A DNA stretch of 64,000 nucleotides, taken from NCBI GenBank assembly GCA_964396655.1, contig CAYNFP010000002.1:103056-167055 (forward strand). Reading direction: 5' to 3'. The first letter of the stretch is position 1, and every line of letters begins with the position of its first letter. A program made the translations under genes and the position numbers. This document shows positions 23,905 through 31,765 of this stretch, one piece after another. The notes beneath the pieces were generated by a model. That model was not told the origin of the DNA, did no database searches, and was given only the letters and a program-made list of their open reading frames with translations. The stretch is from CAYNFP01 sp964396655. GTDB taxonomy: Bacteria; Bacillota_I; Bacilli_A; RF39; UBA660.

Positions 23905-25185
23905 ATGTATACAAATGATAAAAGCTTTAGTTTTAAAGATTTAATTATAAAGATAATATTTTTAGGCTTATTTGTATTATTATTAGTTTGGTTGTTTCCA
24001 AAAGTGAATATGAAACCATTCTATAGTAATGTATTTAGAGAAAATATATCTTATATGCAAGATGCTGCTAAAAGTTATTTCACAACAGATAAATTACCTA
24101 CAGAATTATATGGATCAACTAAATTAACATTAAAAGAAATGGAAGACAAAAATTTAATAATTCCTTTCATTGATAAAGATGGTAGTTCATGTAATGCATA
24201 TGAATCTTATGCAGAAGTAACAAAAGAAGCAAATGGATATAAATTAAAAGTACAATTAACTTGTAATACAGAAAGTGATTTTGTAGTAGAAGTATTAGGA
24301 TGTTATGATTATGGTTGTAATACTTGTTCAACATCTAAAGAAACTGCTATAGAATATGAATTTATTAGAAGTTTTTCTAAAAAAATAACATCAACTAGTT
24401 GTCCAACAGGTTATAAAAAAAGTGGTAGTTTTTGTTCTAAAGTATTAGATACAATTGCAGCTAAAGAAAACTATAAAGATGGATACAACTTATATTTTCC
24501 AATTCTTTATAAAGAAGGAGAAAAACAAAAAGTTCAATTAGAAACAAAAATAACTATAAGTACAATATTGGTTAGAAATGAAACTCCTTTGGTTCCTAAA
24601 AAAGAAACTCAATGTACAACAAAAGAAATTGCTGACCCAAATTGTAGTGTACAATGTAAATGGAAAATTGTTAGTGGTGAATATGTGTTAGCATGTAATA
24701 CATGCGGAACAATAACTGTTAAAGATTGTAATGAAATTACAACAGGATATGATTGTCCAAACGATATAGATGGTAGTTATATAGACAGCAAAGGTGTTAA
24801 ACATTGCTATTATCTTGTTCCTTCAGAAAAGAAATCATATGATTGTCCAATAGGTACTACTGAAGAAACTGGCGAAGAAGAAACATTAAAATGTTATAAA
24901 TATATTGATGGAGAAAAAATTCCTTACTGTGAAAATATAAAAGCTCAACCAGATACAACTATAGGTAAATGTGTTTTAGGAGTAGGTAAAGAGTTTTCTC
25001 ACTACAGTTGTCCAAGTAAAGATTACACTTTAGATATTAAAGCAAAAACTTGTACTAAGATTGATACCAAGAAATTGATTTCAAGCTCTTATACAAAAAA
25101 ATGGACTCAAACAAAATGGAGTACAAGTAAAACTTTATCTGGATGGACTGCTACTGGAAAAACAAGAATAATAGAAGTTAAATAA
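23905..25185 (+). CDS. Cys-rich membrane-anchored protein with pilin-like N-terminal part
   Basis: 426 residues, one helix at about 14-32. The next 100 residues (YMQDAAKSYFTTDKLP, STKLTLKEMEDKNLI, then KLKVQLTCNTES) have the layout of type IV pilin or pseudopilin globular domains (AAKxYF...LP...T...L). The rest is Cys-rich, with many CxxC or CxxxC groups (YDYGCNTC, QCTTKEIADPNCSVQCKW, CNTCG) and several short modules of the form YDCPxxxxG. Disulfide-bonded extracellular repeats seem likely. It is in an operon with the PT-repeat protein. GGGGGA precedes the ATG. The function is unknown; pilus relation is an inference from a weak pattern. Confidence 0.75.
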   Translation: MYTNDKSFSFKDLIIKIIFLGLFVLLLVWLFPKVNMKPFYSNVFRENISYMQDAAKSYFTTDKLPTELYGSTKLTLKEMEDKNLIIPFIDKDGSSCNAYESYAEVTKEANGYKLKVQLTCNTESDFVVEVLGCYDYGCNTCSTSKETAIEYEFIRSFSKKITSTSCPTGYKKSGSFCSKVLDTIAAKENYKDGYNLYFPILYKEGEKQKVQLETKITISTILVRNETPLVPKKETQCTTKEIADPNCSVQCKWKIVSGEYVLACNTCGTITVKDCNEITTGYDCPNDIDGSYIDSKGVKHCYYLVPSEKKSYDCPIGTTEETGEEETLKCYKYIDGEKIPYCENIKAQPDTTIGKCVLGVGKEFSHYSCPSKDYTLDIKAKTCTKIDTKKLISSSYTKKWTQTKWSTSKTLSGWTATGKTRIIEVK

Positions 25186-25191
25186 TGAATA

Positions 25192-25222
25192 AAAGGTGAA
25201 ATTTATATAAATTCACCTTTTT
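25192..25222 (+). terminator. intrinsic terminator
   Basis: The stem AAAGGTGAA(A)TTT/AAATTCACCTTT is followed by a T tract. Confidence 0.85.
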
Positions 25223-25271
25223 TTATTGAATTTTCACTCTTAATAATCTATTATAATTATAGAGGTGAATA

Positions 25272-25724
25272 ATGAAAAAGTTTTGGGGAAAATATAAAAT
25301 ACTTATTATAGTTGTATTGGCAATCGGAGCCTTTATAACACTGTCTATATTAACTGAATCTTCTAAGCCGGCTGAAAGCACAGAGGTTTCTGAAGATATT
25401 TTATCTTGGAAAGAAGGAGTTGACTCTAGTCAATATGCTATTACAGTTATTGGACTTTCATATTGCTCACATTGTGCAAATTATAAGCCAATAATAAGTG
25501 AAATTGCTGAAGAATATTCTTTACCATTATATTGGTTTGAAATAGATGAATTATCAACAGCAGATAGTTCAACTTTAACCGGCACATATAATTTTTCTGA
25601 ATATGATGGGGCCTCTCCATATACAGCTATTACTAGTAAAGGGGAAGTAATTGGTCAAACAGTTGGAGAGATGGACGAAGAAACAACTTTGGATTTCTTA
25701 AGAACAAATGGAGTTATTGAATAA
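25272..25724 (+). CDS. membrane-anchored thioredoxin-like protein
   Basis: 150 residues. One N-terminal helix (about 9-27) is followed by an extracytoplasmic thioredoxin fold: strand ITVIGLSYCSHCANYKPII with a CSHC redox pair, later FEIDEL, cis-Pro region ASPYTAI near 112 and GQTVGEM. The CxxC pair supports a thiol-disulfide role outside the cell, perhaps for the Cys-rich protein encoded just upstream (inference). AGAGGTG precedes the start. It is transcribed alone between two terminators. Confidence 0.85.
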   Translation: MKKFWGKYKILIIVVLAIGAFITLSILTESSKPAESTEVSEDILSWKEGVDSSQYAITVIGLSYCSHCANYKPIISEIAEEYSLPLYWFEIDELSTADSSTLTGTYNFSEYDGASPYTAITSKGEVIGQTVGEMDEETTLDFLRTNGVIE

Positions 25725-25727
25725 AAA

Positions 25728-25753
25728 GACTTTAAAAAACTTAAAGTTTTTTT
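25728..25753 (+). terminator. intrinsic terminator
   Basis: The stem ACTTTAA/TTAAAGT is followed by eight T. Confidence 0.75.
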
Positions 25754-25776
25754 TATAATATAAGTAGGGTGGTATT

Positions 25777-26871
25777 ATGAAGAAAAATATTTTTATGGTA
25801 TTTCTATTATTAATAATAGTGATTTTTATTAAATATTTTTTATCAGGATATATTATTGAATATGAATTAAAAAACTATAATGTAGAAATAAGTTATTCAG
25901 AAAAGAAGTTTTATGTTGAAATAGATAATAAATATAATTTTGAAATATATAAAAGCAGAAGTTTAAGCAAACTTAAAATAACGGACATTAAAGAAATAAA
26001 AGGAGAAAACTTTAATTGTATATATCCAGTTATAAAAGATGTCACTACATATCCATTATGCCATTTAAATGATGAATATATAGATTATAACTTAATAGAT
26101 TCTCCTTTACTGGATAAATATAAAACAAAACAAAATAATTATGAATCAAATGATACTTTTTCATACAATAAGAATTTAAATAAAAATGAATATATTCTTT
26201 TATGGAATTATAAGGGATTTTATGAAATGAATTTTAGTAATCAAAAATCAATTAATATTTTTAAAGAAGATAAATATGATAATTCTTTAATGTATATGTT
26301 AGATAATAAAATATTATTTCCAAACTATGACCAGGAATATATTTTTAATGATTTTTATATTTTAAATTTTTTAACTTCAAAATATAAAAAAATAGAAACT
26401 AAATTTGAAATAAGTTATAATTCATATATTGTTGGAAATATAAAAAATAAAATATATTTATATGATTTAAAAAATTATAATTTATATGAAATCAATTTAA
26501 ACACTTTAAAAGTCAAATTAATTTGTTCAGAGGATTTAGGTTACTTTAAATATGAAAATAATAAAAAAGTAGAAATAAAAAGAAAAGAATATGATGATAA
26601 AAAGATTTTATATTCAAATGAAATATACAATGTTAATTATATAATAAAAGAAAATACAATTTATAAAATTTTTAACTCAAATAAATTACTAAAAGAAAAA
26701 ATATTTGTTGGTGAAAATATTAAAATAATAAGCCAATATCAAAATAACTTATATTTTATATCCAATGATATATTTTATAAATATAATCCATTAAATGGAA
26801 TAGAACAAGTATTTAATTATTTTGAATTAAATTTTAATAATAATGATGTTATTTATTTATATGTAAAATAA
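25777..26871 (+). CDS. membrane-anchored protein of unknown function
   Basis: 364 residues, one N-terminal helix (about 5-27), then an exported region very rich in Asn, Lys and Tyr. Repeated short beta-strand-like segments (NKNEYILLWNYKGFYEMNF; DNKILFPNYDQEYIF; KNKIYLYDLKNYNLYEINL; QNNLYFISNDIFYKYNPL) recur every 40-60 residues and suggest a degenerate beta-propeller, but no named family is recognised. AGGGTGG precedes the ATG. It lies between a thioredoxin-like and a LysM gene. Confidence 0.75.
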   Translation: MKKNIFMVFLLLIIVIFIKYFLSGYIIEYELKNYNVEISYSEKKFYVEIDNKYNFEIYKSRSLSKLKITDIKEIKGENFNCIYPVIKDVTTYPLCHLNDEYIDYNLIDSPLLDKYKTKQNNYESNDTFSYNKNLNKNEYILLWNYKGFYEMNFSNQKSINIFKEDKYDNSLMYMLDNKILFPNYDQEYIFNDFYILNFLTSKYKKIETKFEISYNSYIVGNIKNKIYLYDLKNYNLYEINLNTLKVKLICSEDLGYFKYENNKKVEIKRKEYDDKKILYSNEIYNVNYIIKENTIYKIFNSNKLLKEKIFVGENIKIISQYQNNLYFISNDIFYKYNPLNGIEQVFNYFELNFNNNDVIYLYVK

Positions 26872-26913
26872 CATTTTATTGCATTTATCATAGAATATTT
26901 TAGGTGATATGTG

Positions 26914-27246
26914 ATGAATGGTTCAAATAAAGGTTTAGATACTCCTTTTTATAGTTACTATGAAATAAAAACTGGTGACTCTCTTTACAAAATTGCTAAA
27001 GAATTCAACATGAATCCCAAATTAATAGCTGAATTGAATGGGCTAAAAATAGAAGACTATATTTACCCAAATCAAACACTAAAAATTCCTAAAAAGGATG
27101 TTCAATATTATATTACAAAAGAAGATGACACCCTTAAAGATGTGGGTAAAATATTTGGGAAAACAGAGCAAGAAATAGTGTCTCAAAACTCAACAATATA
27201 TTTGTTGCCTGAACAAATGATTTTCTATAAAGAGGGCGGAATTTAA
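26914..27246 (+). CDS. small protein with two LysM domains
   Basis: 110 residues. The first LysM domain is clear (YEIKTGDSLYKIAKEFNM ... NGLKIEDYIYPNQTLKIP, about 16-61); the second is more diverged (YYITKEDDTLKDVGKIFG ... LLPEQMIFY, about 66-105). LysM domains bind N-acetylglucosamine in peptidoglycan or spore cortex. No signal peptide or membrane helix is seen, as in spore-coat LysM proteins such as SafA, so a mother-cell spore role is possible given cotJB at the other end of the window. ATG 26914 sits 5 nt after AGGTGAT; an adjacent GTG at 26911 is too close. Confidence 0.88.
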   Translation: MNGSNKGLDTPFYSYYEIKTGDSLYKIAKEFNMNPKLIAELNGLKIEDYIYPNQTLKIPKKDVQYYITKEDDTLKDVGKIFGKTEQEIVSQNSTIYLLPEQMIFYKEGGI

Positions 27247-27271
27247 AAACAACATAATGTTGTTTTTTTAC
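27245..27271 (+). terminator. intrinsic terminator
   Basis: The stem AAAACAACAT/ATGTTGTTTT leads into a T tract after the LysM gene. Confidence 0.85.
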
Positions 27272-27321
27272 TATAATTTATTGAAATATTTATTCTTATT
27301 TGATATAATACTCCTACCGAT

Positions 27322-27395
27322 GGACCTATAGCCAAGTGGTAAGGCATGGGACTGCAACTCCCTGATCGCTGGTTCAAATCCGGCTAGGTCCTCCA
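27322..27395 (+). tRNA. tRNA-Cys(GCA)
   Basis: A cloverleaf can be folded: acceptor GGACCTA/TAGGTCC, D stem GCC/GGC, anticodon loop CTGCAAC with anticodon GCA, T arm GCTGG-TTCAAAT-CCGGC. CCA is encoded. A TATAAT box lies just upstream. Confidence 0.93.
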
Positions 27396-27406
27396 AAATA
27401 GTAACA

Positions 27407-27441
27407 AAAGAGATTTTTGAACAATGGAATCTCTTTTTTTG
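27407..27441 (+). terminator. intrinsic terminator after tRNA-Cys
   Basis: The stem AAAAGAGATT/AATCTCTTTT is followed by a T tract. Confidence 0.8.
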
Positions 27442-27493
27442 TAATATGATATAATTATTTTGAGTGAGCTTTAAATTAAAGGAGAAGGATATA

Positions 27494-28342
27494 ATGAAAC
27501 CTAATATTCAAAATGAGTACGGAAAATTGAAATCCGTTGTTGTTTCAAGCGCAGAAAATTTTGATCCAAATACAATTGCGTTAAATAATGAAACTATAAA
27601 ATATTATGCTGAGCTAGGCCAGTTGCCCATAAAAGAAAAAATGTTAGAGGAACAACATAATTTTTGGAAAGTACTTGAAAGTTTTGGTGTTAAAGTTTTG
27701 GTTGCCAATCAGGTTGATTTAGTTAAGGGGCAAATGTTTACCCGTGACATATGTTTTGTCGTTGGGGATAAATTATTTATTTCTAGTATGGCGAAAGAAA
27801 ATAGGCGAGGCGCTTTTGCCGGATGGAGTGATATTCTTAATTTAATTGATAAAGAAAGCATTATTGAAGTCCCAAAAGATTTTTTTCTTGAAGGCGGAGA
27901 TGTTATAGTTGATGGCTACGATGTTTATGTTGGTTTAAGCCAAAGAACCAGTCAACAAGCAATTCATTTTTTGAAAGAACAATTAGGTATTAATTATAAT
28001 ATTATTCCAATTCATTTAGAAGAAAAAATTTTACATTTGGATGTTGTTTTTACTATTATAAATCCAAATATAGCTATTGTTTATAAAAAAGGAATAAAAG
28101 AAGAAGATTATCTCAAACTAGATAAATTCAATAAAATTGAACTTGATGAATTAGAGCAATTTTCTCTTGGAACTAACGTTTTTGTTATAGATAAAAACTT
28201 GATAATTGTTCAAAAACAACATCAAAAATTGATAAAAGAAATTAAAAAAAGAGGAATTGATGTTGTCAGTATTGATTTTTCCGAAATATCAAAAGATGGT
28301 GGTGCTTTAAGATGTACTACTTGCCCAATTGTGAGAGAATAG
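27494..28342 (+). CDS. amidinotransferase-fold hydrolase (arginine deiminase / DDAH-like)
   Basis: 282 residues with the guanidino-group-modifying enzyme fold. Visible motifs: MFTRDICFVVGDKLF (substrate region, about 79-93), FLEGGDVIVDGYDVYVG (about 131-148), HLDVVFTI with the catalytic His (about 183), and C-terminal DGGALRCTTCPIVRE with the nucleophile Cys near 276. The family hydrolyses arginine or methylated arginine. ATG 27494 follows AAAGGAGAAGG; an in-frame GTG at 27464 is less likely. Codon use looks a little less AT-biased than that of the neighbours, and it lies directly after a tRNA gene, so acquisition is possible. Confidence 0.85.
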   Translation: MKPNIQNEYGKLKSVVVSSAENFDPNTIALNNETIKYYAELGQLPIKEKMLEEQHNFWKVLESFGVKVLVANQVDLVKGQMFTRDICFVVGDKLFISSMAKENRRGAFAGWSDILNLIDKESIIEVPKDFFLEGGDVIVDGYDVYVGLSQRTSQQAIHFLKEQLGINYNIIPIHLEEKILHLDVVFTIINPNIAIVYKKGIKEEDYLKLDKFNKIELDELEQFSLGTNVFVIDKNLIIVQKQHQKLIKEIKKRGIDVVSIDFSEISKDGGALRCTTCPIVRE

Positions 28343-28460
28343 TAAAAATAAAAATTTGGGAATCTCTTTTGTTTCCCTCCAAAAGTAATTTACAGCTCAT
28401 AATTAATTTATGATGCTGTTTTTTAAAATTAAAAAATGATATAATATTATAGGTGATAAT

Positions 28461-29255
28461 ATGAATGGTTTTGTAAATGACGTTGATAAAATAGTAAAAA
28501 ATTCTCAAGATGAATTATCAATATTAATATGCAAGTTAAATGCAGATGAATCATTATATGAAAACAATAAAAATCAGATTATTGTATCTGCTTCGGTAAT
28601 AAAAGTACCAATAATGTTAGGAATTTTAAATTTGGTATTTACTAAAAAACTTTCTTTGAATGAAAAAATTATTATCAAAAAAGAAGAGATACTTAAAGAT
28701 ACTGAGGTTTTTGAAGCTGGCGAGAAAGAATATACTATAGATGAATTGATAAATTGGATGATAATAGAGTCTGATAATACAGCTACTAATGTTTTAATAA
28801 ATAAATTTGGAATGCCTTTTTTTAATGATTATTTTATAAGTATAGGACTTAAGAATACTGTTCTTGAGAGATTGATGCTTGATAAAGTTGCAATCAAAAA
28901 CGGGAAAAACAATTATACTACTATTAATGATATGTACATTTCATTTAGCAAATTATTCAATAAAACAATTTTAACTCCAGAATTATGTGAATATGCTATC
29001 AATATTTTATATAATCAAAGAATTTTTGATCAAATAAATAGATATATTTATAAACCAATATCTTTTGCTCATAAAACAGGTTCATTGGATAATTTAAATC
29101 ATGATGTTGGCATTTTGAATTGCAATAATCAATATTATTTTATTGGAATCTCTATGTATCATTCATCAAAGAATAAAGCTAATATGCAGATTGTAGGAAA
29201 AATCGGAAAAATAGCAATCGAATATATTAATGGTATCCAACATTTGATTTTATAA
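28461..29255 (+). CDS. class A beta-lactamase-fold serine hydrolase, no signal peptide
   Basis: 264 residues with the three active-site signatures of the family: SVIK (SxxK, nucleophile Ser near 46), ESDN (near 112) and HKTG (near 214). An ERLMLD segment lies where the omega-loop ExxLN motif would be, as in many chromosomal members of the Beta-lactamase2 family that are not proven resistance enzymes. No signal peptide or lipobox is seen, so the protein is predicted to be cytosolic, which is unusual. AGGTGAT precedes the ATG. Real beta-lactam hydrolysis is not shown by sequence. Confidence 0.85.
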   Translation: MNGFVNDVDKIVKNSQDELSILICKLNADESLYENNKNQIIVSASVIKVPIMLGILNLVFTKKLSLNEKIIIKKEEILKDTEVFEAGEKEYTIDELINWMIIESDNTATNVLINKFGMPFFNDYFISIGLKNTVLERLMLDKVAIKNGKNNYTTINDMYISFSKLFNKTILTPELCEYAINILYNQRIFDQINRYIYKPISFAHKTGSLDNLNHDVGILNCNNQYYFIGISMYHSSKNKANMQIVGKIGKIAIEYINGIQHLIL

Positions 29256-29286
29256 AAAAAGTTATAATTTCTGAAATCGAATAATT

Positions 29287-29315
29287 AAAGATCCTTTTTA
29301 TAAGGATTCTTTTTT
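29287..29315 (+). terminator. intrinsic terminator
   Basis: The stem AAAGATCC/GGATTCTTT (one G-T pair) is followed by a T tract. Confidence 0.75.
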
Positions 29316-29434
29316 AAAATATTAAAATATGTTATAATTTTATTGAAATGCAACCCAAAATTGACAAAAAACAACTTGAAATTGGTAGAATGCAATATGT
29401 AATTATCGTAAAATTTTTTTGAGAGGTGATAAAT

Positions 29435-30973
29435 ATGAAGTTTAGTGAAAAGCTTCAAAAATTGCGAAAAGAAAATAAAATGTCGCAAGAACAATTGGCT
29501 GATATGCTTGATGTTTCAAGACAATCAGTATCAAAATGGGAGTCTGGTCAGACATATCCAGAAATGGATAAATTGATTTCTATGTGCAAGATTTTTAAAT
29601 GCAGTTTGGATGAACTTACAAACGATGAGATTAAAGAAGTAAATTCTTCTTCAAAAAACAAAAATAATTTTAGCAACTTAATTGACGAGTTATTAGAATT
29701 AATTAATAGGAGTTTTTCTATATTCAAAAATATGGAAAAGAAAGATATTGTTAATATAGCAATTGAAATGGGGGTTTTATTAATATTATTAGCAGTAATG
29801 AAACATCCATTTAATTATATTGATAACCTAGGATATAATATCTTTGTTAATTTTGGAAATACCATTGGAGATGTTTTAACAAGTATATTTCATTTTGTTG
29901 TAATGGCTTGTTATATAATATTAAGTTTTATTATATTTGTTTATATCTATAAAATAAGAGTATTAGATAGGTATGAAAATATTAAATCAAACGATCAAGA
30001 AGAAGTTAAAGAAGAAAATACTGATTCAAAAATTAAAGAAGAAAGGGTAGAAGAAAAAATAGTAAAAAAAGAAAGTAAAAAACATACATATCATGTGTTT
30101 GATTTACTTAATAGTTTAGTAATGATATTTATAAAATTTATTGCTTTTTGGATAAGTATACCTTTTATTGGAGCATTATTATTTTTATCAATGTTATTTA
30201 TAATTATGATAATACTTTTATTTATGGGTGTTTACTATTTTGGTATACTTCTTGTTGTACTATTTTCTATAGGATTAAGTATAGTTTTTATAGAATTAAT
30301 ATTTGATTTTCTATTTAATAAAAAAATTGAAGTTAAAAGAATATTCTTAACTTTCATTATAAGCATTGTTGGTCTGGGAATGGCTTTTGGATTATCTGCA
30401 ATTGAAATTTCAAATACAACTTATGAAAATAGTATTCCAAAGGTAACAACTGAATCAATCACTAAAGAATATAATATGACTAGTGATATGATTATTTTAG
30501 GGAATGACACTATAGAATATGTTGTAGATAATAATATTAATAATGTTAAGATAGTTGCTACATACAGCGATAAATATGCAAAGCCATTAATTTCTGTTGA
30601 AGGAAATAGTATACATCTTTCTGATGGGTATTTAGATACTATAGCGTTCAAAAATTTGTTCAATCTTATTATTGATGATTTAAAAATTAAAAATCTTCAT
30701 AATTATGAAAAATTATATGATATAAATTATAAAATATATGCTTCACAGGCAAATATAAACATCTTAAAAAATAATGTTGATTCATATTATAATAATGAAG
30801 AAGATAGTTTTTATGAAAATGAAATAAACGAATATCAAAATACCGTAAATGAATATGAAGAAGAAATAAATAATTTAACTAACCGAAATGTTGAATTGCA
30901 AAGTGAGTTAGATGAATATAAAACAAAACTTAATGATTATAAAGATAGAATTCAAAGCCTATTAGAAGAATAA
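29435..30973 (+). CDS. XRE-family regulator with membrane helices and coiled-coil tail
   Basis: 512 residues in three parts. Residues 1-62 are a Cro/CI-type helix-turn-helix (MSQEQLADMLDVSRQSVSKWESGQ). A middle part has about six helices in two groups (about 108-175 and 225-320), separated by a Glu/Lys-rich linker. An outside domain (about 330-435) precedes a C-terminal coiled coil (about 440-512). The layout suggests a membrane-tethered regulator that senses something outside. ATG 29435 follows GAGAGGTGAT; GTG 29426 overlaps the SD. The promoter is around TATAAT 29333-29338. A hairpin terminator follows. Confidence 0.85.
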   Translation: MKFSEKLQKLRKENKMSQEQLADMLDVSRQSVSKWESGQTYPEMDKLISMCKIFKCSLDELTNDEIKEVNSSSKNKNNFSNLIDELLELINRSFSIFKNMEKKDIVNIAIEMGVLLILLAVMKHPFNYIDNLGYNIFVNFGNTIGDVLTSIFHFVVMACYIILSFIIFVYIYKIRVLDRYENIKSNDQEEVKEENTDSKIKEERVEEKIVKKESKKHTYHVFDLLNSLVMIFIKFIAFWISIPFIGALLFLSMLFIIMIILLFMGVYYFGILLVVLFSIGLSIVFIELIFDFLFNKKIEVKRIFLTFIISIVGLGMAFGLSAIEISNTTYENSIPKVTTESITKEYNMTSDMIILGNDTIEYVVDNNINNVKIVATYSDKYAKPLISVEGNSIHLSDGYLDTIAFKNLFNLIIDDLKIKNLHNYEKLYDINYKIYASQANINILKNNVDSYYNNEEDSFYENEINEYQNTVNEYEEEINNLTNRNVELQSELDEYKTKLNDYKDRIQSLLEE

Positions 30974-31006
30974 AATAATTCCCACGCAAATAGTGGGAAT
31001 TATTTA
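30974..31006 (+). terminator. intrinsic terminator, strong
   Basis: The 13-bp stem AAATAATTCCCAC/GTGGGAATTATTT has a 7-nt loop. Confidence 0.85.
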
Positions 31007-31070
31007 TTGACAAATACATTTTGTTAAAATATAATTATACTATGTCTAATAAAAGAATAAGGAGGAAATT

Positions 31071-31754
31071 ATGAAGAAGATAATATCAAAATTTTTATTG
31101 GGGACTGTTATTTTTTTAACATTAATTCCAGTTTCTATATCAGCAGAAGTTAAAAAAGATAACTTTGAAGAAACTATTGCAGATGAAATAGAAGTATTTA
31201 AAGATGTAGATGGATATGAGGCAGATGTTAATAAATTAAAATCTGTAGATTTATCAAACTATAAAGAGAATGAAGATAAAATAAATGTATATATATTTAG
31301 AGGAAGCAGTTGTGGTTATTGTTTAAAATCTGTGATTTATTTTTCAAGCATAGTTGAAAAATACGGAAAGTACTTTAATTTATATACATATGAAGTATGG
31401 AATAATAAAGATAATAATGATTTAATGAATGAGGTTGGAGATTTACTTGGGGATAATATTACTGGAGTACCTTATATTGTTATTGGTGATAAAAGTTTCC
31501 CGGGATATGCCGAAAGCATGAATTCTGATATTATATCAGCAATTAAAGATGAATATAATAGTAAAGATAGATATGACGCAATAGAAGAATTAAAAAATCC
31601 CACAAAAAGTAATAGCAACTTAAGTTTGGACTATTTATTGTTTGGGGTAGCGGCAATCATAGGTTTAGTAGTATATATTAATATTAAATACAATAAAATA
31701 AAAAAAGAATTAAATGATCTAAAAGATAAAATTAAAAAAAATAAAAACAACTAA
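31071..31754 (+). CDS. exported thioredoxin-like protein with C-terminal membrane anchor
   Basis: 227 residues: a signal peptide (about 1-25, ending near SISAEV), a thioredoxin-fold domain (about 60-150: VYIFRGSSCGYCLKS with CGYC redox pair; TGVPYIVIG with cis-Pro; FPGYAE), then a membrane helix (about 183-203) and a Lys-rich coiled tail inside the cell. This is the second anchored CxxC thioredoxin-like protein in the window. It probably acts in thiol-disulfide exchange at the outer face. GGAGG precedes the start. Its stop overlaps that of the convergent flippase gene. Confidence 0.88.
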   Translation: MKKIISKFLLGTVIFLTLIPVSISAEVKKDNFEETIADEIEVFKDVDGYEADVNKLKSVDLSNYKENEDKINVYIFRGSSCGYCLKSVIYFSSIVEKYGKYFNLYTYEVWNNKDNNDLMNEVGDLLGDNITGVPYIVIGDKSFPGYAESMNSDIISAIKDEYNSKDRYDAIEELKNPTKSNSNLSLDYLLFGVAAIIGLVVYINIKYNKIKKELNDLKDKIKKNKNN

Positions 31755-31765
31755 TTAGTTGTTTT
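31742..31765. terminator. bidirectional terminator
   Basis: The palindromic stem AAAACAACTA/TAGTTGTTTT spans both convergent stop codons. Confidence 0.8.

Noticed and set aside
28461..29255. Antibiotic-resistance beta-lactamase
   Set aside because: The fold is clear, but the lack of a signal peptide and the altered omega-loop do not support calling resistance.
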